From assembly GCA_947095585.1 (NCBI GenBank), contig OX352765.1:64729425-64793424 (forward strand): DNA of 64,000 nt, given 5' to 3'. This DNA is from Nephrocerus scutellatus. Its lineage: Eukaryota > Arthropoda > Insecta > Diptera > Pipunculidae. Under the pieces are notes generated by a model, which had not been told where the DNA came from, searched no databases, and worked only from the letters and a program-made list of their open reading frames with translations. Each line of letters starts with the position of its first letter. The stretch's first letter is position 1. Shown piece after piece: positions 1 through 11,979 of the stretch. The position numbers and the translations under genes were made by a program.

Positions 1-11
1 TCGCAAATCTA

Positions 12-1149
12 TCTATATATATAAAAATCTCGTGTCACGGTGTTTGTCCTCCAACTGCTCCGAAACGGCTCGACCGATTTTTATGAAATTTTTTATGTAC
101 ATTTGGTAGGTATGAGAATAGGTCGTTAAGTACATTTCATACCGCTAGGTGGAAAAAAAATAAATTTGAGAACAACTGGACCGATTTGGCTAACTTTTAT
201 TTTATAAATTCGCCATAGTCCGAATAAGGTTTATGCGGAAAATAAAATAGAAAAAATTTGGAAAAAACTGAAAGTGCTGTTTTCCATAGGATTTTTGTAT
301 GAACTCGCAACCATACCTCACGATGCGAACGATGGATTTGCGTAATTCTTTTTTTGTTTTGTTCGTTATATTCCTGGGAAACTTTAAGCACTTGCAGTTT
401 CGGCTGCGGTTTGCATTCGCAATTACAACAAATAAATCAGTTTTCGCGGCATTAACCTTGAAAATCCAAACTATCAGGGTCGTTTGCTTACGCGCAAGTC
501 TACAAAAAAAATGCGTGTGTTTAACGCACAATTGGAGTGAAACTTAATTGATGTTGTGAGCAAAAAGATCTCCAAAAGATCCCAAAAGACCATCAAAAGG
601 CCGCTAAGATAACGAAAAGAATCACAAAAAGACCTCCAAAAGTCATTAAAGACCCCCCAAAAGATCATCAAAAGATCCCCAAAAGAACATCAAAAGACCC
701 CCGAAAGACCCTCAAAAAACCCCCGAAATACCACAAAAAGAACCTCAAAATACCCCCAAAAAACCCCCAAAGACCCCCAAAAACCCTCAAGGGACCTCCA
801 AAAGATCCTCAAAAGATTCCTCTAAAGACCATCAAAAGACCCTCAAAAGACCCTCTAAAAAACCTCAAAAAACCCTCAGAAGACCATCAAAAGACCCTCA
901 AGAAGATCCCCCAGAGGACCGAAACCGAAAGACCATACCGAATTTCATACAAATCGGTAGAGAAATTACTTAGTTCCCAAAATTTAAAAATGTAACACAA
1001 TAATGTGATCAATACTGTGACTCAAAATCGCAAAACAAAATTAGTTTAATTATTATTATTTTATTTCAAATATCTTTTCACAAGTTCACAAACGATCACA
1101 AACAAATTTATTGAAAGTGGGACAGGACAACGTCTGTCGGGTCAGCTAG
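12..1149 (+). mobile_element. Non-autonomous Helitron
   Basis: The left end starts with TC followed by an AT-rich tract and a block (positions 30-120) of the type seen at insect Helitron 5' ends. The right end reads GTCAGCTAG then T, fitting a CTRR 3' terminus inserted before T. About 12 bases upstream of it, GACAG and CTGTC (1121-1138) form a 5-bp stem with an 8-base loop, the expected subterminal hairpin. No Rep or helicase motif is readable inside, so it must depend on an autonomous partner. Exact ends are inferred from family rules. Confidence 0.72.
551..925 (+). repeat. Purine-rich AAAAGACC minisatellite
   Basis: Degenerate tandem array inside the Helitron, built from units of about 10-11 bases of the form ccccaaaagac or catcaaaagac. 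More than 30 units are visible and nearly all pyrimidines are C. There is no coding potential. Confidence 0.85.
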
Positions 1150-1223
1150 TAATAGCTTAAAAAACAACCTATAAAAAACAGCCCATACAGCTTCTTCAAA
1201 CTACCAACCAGGCTGAACTCTTC

Positions 1224-1560
1224 AAACTATCTGGAGTTTTTGCGAAATGATTTACCAGAACTATTGGAGGACATTCCACTGATTTAAATAGCTTCATCAT
1301 ATTTCCAACAGGTGCTCCAGCCCACTATTGTCGAGAGGTTAAGAATTGGCCAAAGAGCCGTTGGAAAGGTAGAAATGGACTAGTTCACTGGCCTGCAAGA
1401 TCTCCTGACATTACAGTATTGGATTTTTTTGTATGGGGAAGAATGAAAGAACTTGTTTATTCAACCGCAATTCAATAGCAACTCTTAGTGAATTAGAAGA
1501 GCGTATTCTCGTCATCAAAAGTGAGGCAGCAGTGAGCATTAATAAATATTCGCAGTGAAA
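1224..1560 (+). pseudogene. Tc1/mariner-type DDE transposase fragment
   Basis: The frames here read like the C-terminal half of the IS630/Tc1-mariner-type transposases common in insects. A leucine-rich stretch with NDLPELLEDIPL (from about 1246) is followed after a frameshift by GAPAHY and then HWPARSPDITVLDFFVWG (about 1378-1437), which carries a conserved aspartate. The aspartate expected just before GAPAH is a threonine. At least one frameshift and several stops are present, and no terminal inverted repeats were found. It is a dead scrap between the Helitron and the jockey remnant. Confidence 0.6.
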
Positions 1561-1589
1561 TCAAAAAACGGGCTCTAGCATGAATACAA

Positions 1590-2562
1590 AACCAAGGAGG
1601 ACACTTTTATCACGGCGGATCAACCCACCAATACAGCCGGAACAAGGACCATGCTTTTCGCGGATGACTCCATCACGTATGCCGTTTCCCGCTCTCCTGA
1701 GATAGCTGCCCGAAGAGTGGAGGAACACCTCCGAAAACTTTGGGAGTACTACCTGAAGTGGGGACTGAAGATCAACGCCAACAAAACGGAACTCATCTGC
1801 TTCCGAAGCTTCATCGCAAGCTGGTGCAGAGCCTTAAAAATCACCCTTCCGGATAACACGACAATAAACACCAAGTCAGAGACTAAGTACCTGGGAACCA
1901 ACTTTACTGAGAGGCTCAAGTTTAACTCTCACATCGATAAAACAATGAAAAAGGCGAACTACGCTCTTCATGTGGTGCACCCGCTACTAAGAAGAAACGG
2001 ATTGTCCAACAACACCAGGCTGCTCATCTACAAGCAGCTCATCGGGCCAGTGATAACCTATGGCTATCCCATATGGTTGACCGTCTCACCAACAACGATG
2101 AAGAAGATATCCTTATTTGATATCTTGAGGGTGCCAAACAGCTATAAGTTTGTGTCGACTGCAAGACTTTACAAAGCAGCTGGACTGCTGCTAAGAACCG
2201 ACCACTTGTTCCAAATGGCGAGGAAATTCGTTGATGGGTTGGAAACACATCCAAGTCCGGAGATGCAAGGACTGAGAATCAAGGAAATCGAACCAAGCCA
2301 CCGCTATATAAACATCAGAGCATTCACAGATGCTAGATTTGACGACATCTTTAATAATCAAGACGTCGTCTTCTACGAGAAGGCCAGCAATCAACATTAC
2401 AGAGGCTCAAGATCGCCCTGTTTATACCCCCTCTTATTTTTTTTTTCATTTTTATTTCATTTTAAAATGTTTCGTTTAAAATTAAATTACTTTAAATATA
2501 AACATGTAGTAGATTAAGTAGTTAAAAATATTGTTTAATAATAAGCAATACAAAAAAAAAAA
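1590..2562 (+). pseudogene. Jockey-clade LINE, 5'-truncated RT tail
   Basis: The fragment carries the last part of a non-LTR reverse transcriptase. The catalytic FADD box lies at 1657-1668, followed by KINANKTELICF, the YLGTNF block (about 1888-1905) and a thumb region with YKQLIGPVITYGYPIW. The open frame starts upstream of the 1651 ATG (the frame is open back to about 1590) and ends at 2517. A run of A at 2552-2562 is the likely poly(A) tail. The preceding 5' truncation is typical of abortive target-primed reverse transcription. The 288-codon stretch has no internal stop, so it is younger than its neighbours. Confidence 0.8.
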
Positions 2563-2628
2563 GAGTACACTTTTAGCACCTGTTGTAACTCTTTTAGTAC
2601 ATTCATTTTTTTTATAATTCGCGCACGC

Positions 2629-3480
2629 TTACAGTGGTTGGCGTAAAGAAGAAGGAGGAGAAAAGAGGAAAAGTCTATGAGCTTGTGTTTTGAATGCCTG
2701 TGGATCATAGTGATGTGAAGCATTCCACATACGTATTGTACAGCTGAAGAACGAATCCCTGAACTTAACTGTACGTCCAAAGATAGGCTTGAGGGTAAAC
2801 TGATGAGCATTTAGAGCGCCACGAGAATTGCGGTTGAATTCAAGGAGAGGTGGCATGCATCTGGCTATTTCTCTGGAGCACCGCTGTTGAAAGAAGTGAT
2901 AAAACAGTGACAAGCGGTGTACGCAATGTTTTCGTTACTGATAATTTTTATAGCATGGTTTTGTATTCTATCTAGCTGATGCAAGATAGTTTTAGGTGCA
3001 TCAGACCACCAGATATTACAATTGTACTCAAGTTTAGGGTAAATAAAAGCCTTGTAGATAGTATCCAGACCGGTTAGAAAATCTAAACATTAAGCAGCAT
3101 TTTTGGTTCGTTTGTGGTCATCCCAACAAAGCTTGTCGTTAACGCACATACCGAGAATCGCGAAATATTCAGTTTCCTCGATGCAAGTGCCGTTCATGGC
3201 TAATGGCATTGGATTTAGGATTCGCTTAGGCGACAGGAGACAGCATTGGATTTTAGAAGAGTTAAATTCTACTCAATTGTTTTCTCTCTATTTTATTATG
3301 CTATCAAGGTCAGAATTTAACGTGCTTAACATACGTAATGGTTTGAGTTCCACATGAGAAGTGGAGGGTTTTCCTCAAACTTATATGAGAAGCTAAAAAT
3401 GCTGTCGCCAGCAAATAAGTGAATTGGATTAGAAATCATAGATAAGAGATAATTAATAAAAATGAGAAAGAGTGTCGATG
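2629..3480 (-). pseudogene. CR1-like LINE, RT C-terminal part
   Basis: Read on the minus strand, this is the C-terminal RT region of a CR1/jockey-like LINE. The catalytic box reads FAGDS (about 3403-3417), with Gly in place of the first catalytic Asp. It is followed by a thumb segment containing YKAFIYPKLEYN (near 3035) and a tail with SFFSCTIRMWNA. One stop lies near 3089, and an indel separates the last open frame (2629-2913). The right end faces, head to head, the plus-strand EN of a similar LINE at 3742. Confidence 0.65.
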
Positions 3481-3741
3481 CAATGTATATGTTACCGTAT
3501 CCCTTTTTTTAAAATATAATTCTATTTAGAATTTCTTTTTCTTATATAATATTTTTTTGTATAATTTGTTGTTGCAAAATTTTTTTCAGATTATTTTAAT
3601 TTTTTTTTACTTTAAAACCATTTAACAAATACTTTCTACACTGCTCCCAAATGGCCCAGGTGCGTCTATTATCATTAAAGCTTGTACAATCTGTTTGTGT
3701 TTCCAATGTCCTTTTAGGTTTTTGCTACTCATATATAAGTT
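3481..3741. other. AT-rich spacer between LINE halves
   Basis: T-rich and A-rich tracts with no recognisable coding content. It separates the two oppositely oriented CR1-like pieces. Confidence 0.5.
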
Positions 3742-4085
3742 ATGAATTCGGGTAGTTGTCCGAACGGCAGAGTGTCCACGTCCAGTAACAGTAATAAACG
3801 TTTGTTTGATATGATATGGGTGCTTAGATCACAAAACCACGGATTACATATTTGTTACATTAATGCTCAAAGTCTAAGTCCAAAAATTTATGAATTTAGG
3901 CTTATCTTTACAAAATCTAATGTCGATGTTGTCTGCGTATACGAAACATGCTTTTCTATTGATGCTGCTGATAAACTTTGCTATGTTGATGGGTATAACG
4001 TCTTCCAATCGGATAGAATGTACGTACGTACGGGCGGGGGCGTAGCAGTCATTGTTCGTGAGACACTTAAGTGTAAAACTTTACT
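3742..4085 (+). pseudogene. CR1-like LINE, start of endonuclease
   Basis: An AP-endonuclease N-terminus is readable: LHICYINAQSL (about 3843-3875) is the conserved N-A-Q-S start. It is followed by a VDVVCVYETCF block in which the usual catalytic LxETW/E motif survives as YETCF, and by GGGVAVIVRE (about 4033-4062). Reading then stops at the LOA element on the opposite strand and resumes at about 8020 with the next EN motif. The upstream codons (3742-3840) may be the start of ORF2. Inactive. Confidence 0.6.
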
Positions 4086-4117
4086 TATTATTTTTATTAA
4101 TATTATAATAGGTGGGG

Positions 4118-6960
4118 CTAAAGAGCCTTGTGTACTGCGACCTTGACGTCTATTTTGCGTCCCTGATGTTTTACCACATTATGTGATTGCTCAGTCCCTT
4201 CGTGAATGCCACCACATCTGACAATGCGATTGGTCTGGCATTCGGCCAGGGAACTGTATGAGCCTAGAAATGTTTTATTCTTTTCTGCTCTGACGTTTCC
4301 TTCGCCTCGTTGCAGAATAGGCTTCGGTCCGATTGGGATTTGCCCATTTTTAAAAGATGGCCATGTCCTGTCAAATAGCAAACTAGGGTTTTTAGTGTAT
4401 GGCGGTCCAGTTTAATGGCCCTGTCCATATAACTAATTTTGTATTTTAGAAGCTTCTTGGCTTGTCTCATCCCAGACAAAGAATTCCATTCCGCTTCGAT
4501 GGTAGTGTCTTCCCACTCTTTAATTTTTCTGTTGATATGGCATTTGGAATAGGCAATGCTGGGTTTTGGACCAGTGAAAATTTCTTCTGTGCCTTCTCTT
4601 GCACAGAGGTCTGCTGCCTCGTTTCCTGATATGCCTGAGTGTCCGGGAGACCACATTAGTGTGATTTTGTTGTTTTTAGCAAGTTCCTTTAAGTGGCAGA
4701 AGAAGCTCCACGTTGTTTTAGAATAACAGACTGGACCTTTTAGTGCTAGCAGTGCTGCCTGACTGTCTGAGATCACATAGATCTCGGTTCTTCTGTACCT
4801 TCTTTTAGTACATTCCAGGACGCAGGTTTCTGCTATAGTTACTGCCTAGAATACTGTTGTGTGTGGGGGTTCCATGTTAGTTTTTTGTCAAACACGACCC
4901 CTAAATATTTGGCTTCTGACATTAATTGAAGGGTTTTGCGTTGGAATTGTATTGCTTTACTCTGTGCCTTTTGGTGAATAGGGTGCAAACTATCTTGTCA
5001 GGATTGACGCTGAGGCCAACCTCTTTGCACCATTCTTTGACTTGTTCGAGAGCAAATTGCATACGATCTGTTATCGTGCTCTCGAATTTGCAACGAACTA
5101 CTAGAACTAGGTCATCTGCACAGCTAATATTTGTTAGGCCGTTGTTTTTTAGCCTGGCGAGCAGATGGTCCAGCACTAATAGCCACAAAAGGGGCGATAG
5201 GACACCGCCCTGTGGACTGCCTCTGGTTGCCGCTATTGTGATGCTTGCGTCGCCGAATGAGGCTTGAATCTTCCTGCTTTTTAGCATGCTCATGACCCAT
5301 CCTAGGGTAGAGGAGTCGATGACTCTTGATCTAGCTTGTGTTTGAATTACTTTGAAGCTAGTGTTGTCAAAAGCGCCTTGTATGTCAATGATGGCGCATA
5401 ATAACATTTCTTTGCTTCGAAGTGTATCTTCGATTTTGATTGTCAGTTCATGTAGTGCTGTTTCCGTCGATTTGCCCATCTGGTATGCGTGTTGACTGGT
5501 ATTTAAGGGAATTCGTTGGAGCGCGTTAAACATTATGTAATGGCATATTATTTTCTCCATGGTCTTTAGAATGAAAGATGTGAGGCTGGTAGGTCTATAC
5601 GACCTAGTATCCTCGGGGGATTTATTTCCTCCTTTTGGTAAAAACAAAACTCGCACATCTCTCTAGCACCTTGGAACGTATTTTAGGCTGTAGCTGGCTC
5701 TGTATAGTTTTACGAGTACTGGTTCGATTAGTTTTATACTTTGCTGCAGGAGGATTGGATACAGCCCATCTCCACCTGGAGACTTAAATGGTCCGAACGA
5801 GTTTATCGCCCAGCGAATGCTTTCTGGTGAGAAGATGCTGGCTAAGCGTTTATAGGCTTCGGTCGAAATAAGGTATGGGTGCATATTTATATCCTCGTAT
5901 GCTTCTTGATTGTCTAGTATGATGCATGATGAAAATGACTTTTAACCAGACATTCAAGAGTTTCTTCTCTAGAGGATGTAAGTTCACCGTTTGGTTTCCT
6001 TTAAATATCCAAATGGATTGTTGTGGTCTATGGAGAGAGATTTGTTTAGCCGACAAGCTGTTGGCAGTTTGTCAATGCTTTCGCAAAACTCTCTTTAGCT
6101 TTTCCTTTTGCTGTCCCTTAAGGCCACGTTGTATCTAGTTAGGACAGTTTTATAGGCCCTCCAGGTGTTTGTACGCTTGGCTTTGCTGAAGAGTTTACGA
6201 ACTTCCCCTCGCTTATCCTCGAGGTCATTATTCCACCATGGAACTTCCCTGGTGCACCTGACGCAAATTTCAGGGGAACTTGTGTGGTAGGCGTTTATGA
6301 CTGCCTCGGTAAGGTCGTTTGCTGAGCTGTCAAGATCAGCAATAGAATTAATGGGGTTACATATACCAGTTAGGTTACAATTGAGTTGGTCTAAGAAGAC
6401 TAGCCAATTAGTGTGTTTAGGGGTTCTTTTAAGGTATTGAGCCCTGTTTGGAGTTTCAATATTGAATCTAAGATACATGTGGTCGGAGAATGATGCCTCT
6501 TTCATTACGTGCCATTTGTGGATCGTGCTGGGCGTCCTTGTATCTGATAGGGTAAGGTCCAGTACTTCACTCCGTATGGCGTTTATGAAGGTTGCGTCGT
6601 TCCCCACGTTTGTTATCACAATATTTATTAGATGAACAGTAGTTAAAGAGTTGCTCACCTCTGATGTTAGTGTTGGTGCTTCCCCAGACTAAGTGGTGTG
6701 CGTTTGCTTCACATCCGATTACATATTTTTGGCCCCGAGATGTACAGAAGTTGATGAAGCTCTGTGTTGTCTGTGGAGGGCGGTCTTCTTCCTCGCCTGG
6801 GAAGTAGGCAGCGGCAAAGTTTGTAGTGCTCTTGCTTCCGTGTGGCTAGAGCGTCTCTAAGGAGATCGCGACAAAATCTTTGAAAATAAATTGATTTATG
6901 GAGTAAATGTTGAGAGAATGGCGGCACAAAATTGCTGACCTTGGTCTCCCATTTTCTTTG
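4118..6960 (-). pseudogene. LOA ORF2: endonuclease, RT, RNase H
   Basis: EN comes first on the minus strand (about 6960-6095). It includes a GCEANAHH segment in the GDFNAHH position and a downstream FSDHMYLRF motif. RT follows (5884-4922), with QHAYQMGKSTETALHEL, then GGVLSPLLWLL, then the catalytic box as CADD (near 5112-5123) instead of YADD. RNase H starts at 4776 with SDSQAALLAL and retains WSPGHSGISGNEAAD. The fingers/palm wording matches LOA-clade enzymes better than R1 or jockey. Frames change around 6095, 5884 and 5660, and stops are present, so it is not functional. Confidence 0.75.
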
Positions 6961-7488
6961 TTATAAATCAGCTTACTTAGTTTACTTGGGAATCCTAAAA
7001 TTTTTCGTTCTTGGTCCATGGCTCTTAAATGAGAGCAATGTCCCAGTTTTTGGTTGCGAATAGGTGGCAGAGATTGGTAGTAGCTGCCTTTGATCTATTC
7101 AAATTTATTTGCACACATCTTATCGCTCTGTGTAGTATTTGGGCTTTTTGGATCAACCTGTGGGCCCTGATTTGTTACATTTATGGGAGGCTTTTTTAGT
7201 CTGCCGCTAAGCCGTGTTTTTTCGAGGCCTTTATACCGACCTTATGTCCCGATTGACCAGGTTATTGTATTCGGTCAATGGGCTTGGTTTTAGTGTTGGC
7301 GGTGGTGGGGTGTGTTGGTCTCTTTGAAAGACTTGGTTGCCCTGGTTTTGATGACTAATCAATGGTTTTTGCTTCTTTTTTTATTTCTTTTACCTTCTTC
7401 GGTTTGAATTAAACGGACCCGAAGAGCCAGTTTACCTTATAGTTGGAGCCCTTTAGTTTCTACATTATTTTTTGTGGGGTTGAGACGG

Positions 7489-7990
7489 TCAGCTGAAGTC
7501 ATTTTCCCTATATTTTCGTGACAGAATTTTCCAGTCTGCGTTGCGTAGCTTCTTGTTTTGTACTACTAGGCGCCTGCTGATTTTCTCATTTGTCTCATCA
7601 TCTGCACAGCTAACGGATAGCCAACCACTTTTGGCCCTGCATCCTAGAAAGTTAGGGCTAATACCATCGGTGGGAAGCTCCGCTACCGCGTCCATGATGT
7701 TGTCCTGGATCGTTGCCATTTGCGCCGCCTTCAGTTTGACAGTGATTGCCAACCTGATGGCCTTCGTTATGTCACTGTAGCGTAACGCTATGTTCGATCC
7801 GCCCGCTTCCTCCGCTTCGCCTGACCAGTTTTTTCTGCACTTATAGTTTTTTCTTCTGGCACGATGGAGCCTTGTGCTGGGACGTAGTCTTCGGTTATAG
7901 TACTAGATGCGTCTGTGCTGTCGTCTGTTTGTAAAACATCAATCACGGAAGTAGGACCTTGAAGGGGCTTGGCTTTTTTCGACCCATAAA
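7489..7990 (-). pseudogene. LOA ORF1 (gag-like, DUF4780-type)
   Basis: Two minus-strand pieces can be read: a charged, Ser/Thr-rich N-terminal part (about 7990-7800) and an 87-codon stretch (7752-7489) containing GWLSVSCADDETNEKI. That resembles the central fold of ORF1 proteins in LOA/R1-like LINEs, which bind the element RNA. The pieces are in different frames with a stop between them. The stretch from 7488 to about 6960, where the rest of ORF1 and the start of ORF2 should lie, is too decayed to read. Confidence 0.45.
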
Positions 7991-8019
7991 GTCCCTTATA
8001 ATCTATTGTGCACTACCTC

Positions 8020-8960
8020 AAACATAATGTTATATGTTGATCTTAACTGTAACCTTTTGGATAAATCTATGTCAGTTAAGCTATTAAAAGCCCAACCTAC
8101 CTACTCAAGCCCCTTACTTGACGTTTATTTTGTTAGCGAGCTCGATTAAACACTGCTATACAGTCAACTTTCTGCACCTGGTTTCTCTAAACATGGCCTT
8201 ATTTATTTAACCATTGCTTTTAACACTAGTAACATTGAACTAGAAATCAAATATAGAGACTTTTGTTATATAAACTACGAAGGCTTCTTACATAACTCTA
8301 GACGAATTAACTGGAAACGTATCTACTGCATGGCTTCAGTGAACGAAAAATGTGTGTTCTTATAACGTGAGATATTAAGCCTATTTAATAGATATGTTCC
8401 AATAAAAACAAAAAGGAAGAATACCTCTGCGCCACAATGGCACAGAAATTCTACTACTTATGCAAAAACGTGATAATGTCTACAGAGAATGGATAAAATA
8501 CCATATTGATGCCTTCTTAAAAAATTACCGCGCTCTAAGAAATAAAGTTATCTCCAAAATCAGATCTGCAAATTCTGCCTACTACTATAGTAATCATGCT
8601 ACGGCAACTTGGAATTGGCAAGCAAAATCCAATTATATCGGATGACATTGATTGCTATAAGCTAAACGCCGAATTCATTGCTTCTTGCAGCTCTCCGACT
8701 AGCACTTCTTCCTTAGAGGAATACGCTGAAGATGACCACAATAGCTCTTTTCGTTTTAGCAGGGTCTATGGTGAGGATGTTGTGCAAGCTCTTTTTTTAT
8801 AAACTCTAATGCTAGTGATTTAGATGGATTAAATCCTAAGTTTGTCAAAATTCTGTTGCCATTCATACTGCCTTTTATAACAATTTCCGTATTCCCATCT
8901 GAGTGGAAGAAAGCTAAAATAATCCCATTACCAAAGACTATTTTATATTTCCTAAACAGG
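8020..8960 (+). pseudogene. CR1-like LINE, rest of EN and RT start
   Basis: This continues the plus-strand LINE from 3742-4085. The first readable motif, VDLNCNLL (about 8035-8060), is the GDxN endonuclease motif with the Gly changed. SSPLLDVYFVSELD follows, then a linker with VYREWIKYHIDAFLKNY (about 8478-8530). The reverse transcriptase N-terminus is at about 8800-8945, including LNPKFVKILLPF and KKAKIIPLPKT. Stops and frame changes are frequent. It is cut off at about 8960 where R1-type sequence begins. Confidence 0.6.
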
Positions 8961-9026
8961 TTCATTTAGAGACAAATCCTAGTCAGTTTGAATCGGACGA
9001 AATAAAATACTCAACTCTTAAACAAA

Positions 9027-11372
9027 ATGAGAAAAAATCATGGAGCAGGAAGGGGTTTCGTCTGGATAAAATCAAAAGAAATAACATACGTGAGCTGTTA
9101 CTTTACCCCAAATGAGAGTATAGTGGACTTCCGAACGAAACTCGATGCTTTAGAAGACGATATCGGTAAGATGATGGGCCCGATAGTGGTGGCCGGAGAT
9201 TTCAATGCGAGGGCTTTGGAGTGGGGGATGCCAAACCCGGGTACGCGAGGCAGGCTTACGCTAGAAATGGCTGCCAGAACGGGGCTTCTAGTTATCAACA
9301 GTGGAACAACCACAACCTTTCCAAGGCCCGGTTATGCAGAGACAATCCCCGATATCACTCTTGCATCTGAAAACTTGGTACCTCGTGTTCAAGGATGGAG
9401 GGTAATGGAGGATTACACGGCTAGCGACCATCAGTACATCACGTTTAGTATTGGCGGCAGACAGCACCGAGAAGCACAGGAGAAGCCGATGAGATGGAAC
9501 TTGCAAAAGCTGAACACAGACTGGTTTACCGAAGAAATTTCGAGGGGCCTCGAAAGGGAGGAGTGGTCTGAGTCAGATGACAGATCGGCGGCAGAAGCAC
9601 TAGTGACATCCACAATGAACGTAATCATTTCGGCTTGCGTGGAATCCATGCCAAGGAAAAAAGCAAGACACGGAAAGCCTCCCATGTACTGGTGTACTGT
9701 GGACATTGCGGAAGCGGAAACAGAACCCAGTTTTGCTGCAAAATATGTATAACTTTTGCCTTTCAACGGGTGTATTTAGTTCACAGTGGAAGGTAGTACT
9801 GTTGGTGCTTATTAGTAACAACAAAGTGACCCACAATTACCTTCATCCTATCGTCCTTTGTGCATGCTAGATACGGCAGGGAAGGTATTTGAAAAACTAA
9901 TAAGAGCACGGTTGAGACGCACATTTCAAGCGGCCGGCGATCTCTCGCCAAGGCAATATAGGTTTAGGCCGGGATTGTCGACGATAGACGCTATCCAAGA
10001 GGTGGTGGAGGAGGTTAAAGATGCGGAAAATCACAACCATTACTCACGGCGCATCGTGCTGCTTGTCACGCTAGATGTGAAAAATGCCTTTAATAGTGCG
10101 AGATGTGAGGATATAATTAAGGCATTGGAGCACTCGTTCCAAACACCCAAATATCTGATGAGGTTACTAAACGACTGTTTAAATGATCGCACACTGAATT
10201 ACCACACCGACGCAGGTCAGAAAACAATGAAGGTGACAGCCGGAGCTGCTCAAGGATCAATATTAGGTCCGGACTTATGGAACGCTTCCTATGATAGTCT
10301 GCTGCGAATCGAAACGCCCGAAAAGACACGTCTGGTAGGGTACACGGATGATATTGCAGTGCTAATCACTGCCCGAGACACCAAGCTGGAATAAATGAAA
10401 CTGAACCAGGTGATGCGGACAGTAAGTAATTGGATGAAGAACCATGGACTGTCGCTTGCGCTGAATAAAACGGAAATCGTGGTATTAAGCAAATCGAGGA
10501 CGCAAACGGTCATCCCAATGCATGTTTGTGAACAAGTAATCGAAACCAAACCAGATGTAAAATATCTGGGGATCAAAATCGACGCTAAAATTAGCTTTTC
10601 CTAACAAATTCACCGGACGGCTGAAAAGGCTGCAGGAGGTGTCATGGCGTTGAGCGGGCTCATGGCAAACGTTGGAGGACCAAAGCCCAGTAAACGCCGT
10701 TTTCTAATGGCAGCGGTTCAGTCGGTTCTTTTGTACGGAGCAGAGGTGTGGGCGGACGCGCTAAACAAAGAGATGTACCGGAAGAGACTGGCCCAAGTTC
10801 AAAGACGTAGTGCTCTGAGAGTAGCCTCAGCCTACCGCACTGTTTCGGAGGCGGCTACTTTAGTGATAGCCGGAATCATCCCTATTCACCTACTGGTCAA
10901 AAAAAGAAAAGCGATTTACCGCAGGAAAACGGAGATAAATCGGAGCAGAGTCAGGAAGGAGGAAAGGTCCCACACTATAAGCTGTTGGCAGACAGCCTGG
11001 GAACAAGAGGGCACATGAAGATGGACGGCGAGGCTCATTGTTTTGGTAAGACCTTGGTTAGACCGAGAACATGGGAAGGTTAACTACTACATAACGCAAT
11101 TTTTGAGTGGACATGGGTACTTCCGATCTTACCTGTACACGATGGGAAAGGCCGCAACACCGGAATGCCTTTATTGCCCGGAGGCCGCGGACGACGCGGA
11201 GCACACCTTTTTCTCGTGCGATAGATGGGGAAGGGAAACAAGTTCGTTGAAAGAAGTCGTGGGCTTATGGACGCCAGAGGCAGCCGTGGAAATAATGCTT
11301 CGCGGAGAGGAGGATTGGAGGATGGTAAACGTTTTCGTGGAGGCTATCCTGAAGAGAAGAAAGGCGACCTAG
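9027..11372 (+). pseudogene. R1-clade LINE ORF2
   Basis: A single reading frame can be followed throughout. EN (9027-9752) has SCYFTPNES, the catalytic GDFNARALEWG (about 9198-9230) and SDHQYITF. RT (9858-10604) has LDVKNAFNSA, GAAQGSILGPDLW and the catalytic box as YTDD (10341-10352). The C-terminal part (10644-11372) ends in a CCHC finger, CLYCPEAADDAEHTFFSC (about 11166-11219), typical of R1-clade elements. In-frame stops lie at 9750, 10392, 10602 and 11016. About 100-150 residues between EN and RT are deleted without changing frame. The 5' part, including ORF1, is missing. It does not lie in 28S rDNA. Confidence 0.82.
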
Positions 11373-11576
11373 ACGGCAGCCTGGAAACCAGGAGGTAACA
11401 AGATCAAACGGATTCGACCCGAAGTAATGTGAAAACCGGTCCCAGGTCAATCCGGTAGAAGGGGTAGGTGTTTTTTAACTGGTAGTTCAGCAATGAGAGT
11501 CCAGCTCTATTTGCGTAAATGCGTTTTTACACCTATCCCAAAAAACAAAAAAAAATTATTATTATTATTATTATTA
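11373..11576 (+). repeat. R1-type 3' UTR and (ATT)n end
   Basis: Non-coding tail of the R1-clade element. It ends in an A-rich tract followed by about eight ATT/TTA repeats (11550-11576), either the element tail or its target microsatellite. Confidence 0.6.
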
Positions 11577-11979
11577 CGGTGAGTGGGTCTAGCTGTCCAC
11601 ACGTTCTACACATTCTCTCACTTGTTAATTAGTAGTAGGTACGGTGTGTGAAGACAATTCGGTGGCAATTCTGCTTGGCTAAAGACCGATTGCCATCTGG
11701 CTTCAACTAATTTGTTGACCATTTGGGCGGGTGGTGAACGCCAGCTTGGAATGTCTAGTTGGGCTTATGGACAACTGGTCGGAGGGAGAGGAGAGGCGGT
11801 CTGGTCGGATGAGTAGGTTGTCGATATGGTGTGTCTTCGGGCTCAGTATGTGCGGTATTGCTGCGTTTCTTCTTGCATTACTTCGTCCTCATGGCGATGA
11901 GTTCTTTAAGTGTAGTGAACTCTCGTCGTTTAATATAGAATTTATATTCAATGCGGAGTATTAGGTTGAGCTTCTCCTC

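Larger units (their letters stand above)
4085..8010 (-). mobile_element. LOA-clade LINE nested in the CR1-like element
   Basis: On the minus strand the order is ORF1 (7489-7990), EN, RT, then RNase H (ending about 4118), the layout of RNase H-bearing I/LOA-group LINEs. The 3' end lies at the low coordinate and is rich in TAA/TTA-like repeats (4085-4112, plus-strand view). Both flanks belong to the same plus-strand LINE endonuclease, so this is a younger insertion. About 80 residues of host EN are missing between the flanks, so the target lost sequence on insertion or later. No target-site duplication could be assigned. Confidence 0.7.

Noticed and set aside
299..547. 82-codon frame and overlapping minus frame inside the Helitron
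   Set aside because: No Rep or helicase motif; both strands are open together, as in many low-complexity stretches.
9027..11576. Proximity to 28S rDNA because of R1
   Set aside because: No rRNA sequence flanks the element; the R1 clade has many lineages outside rDNA.
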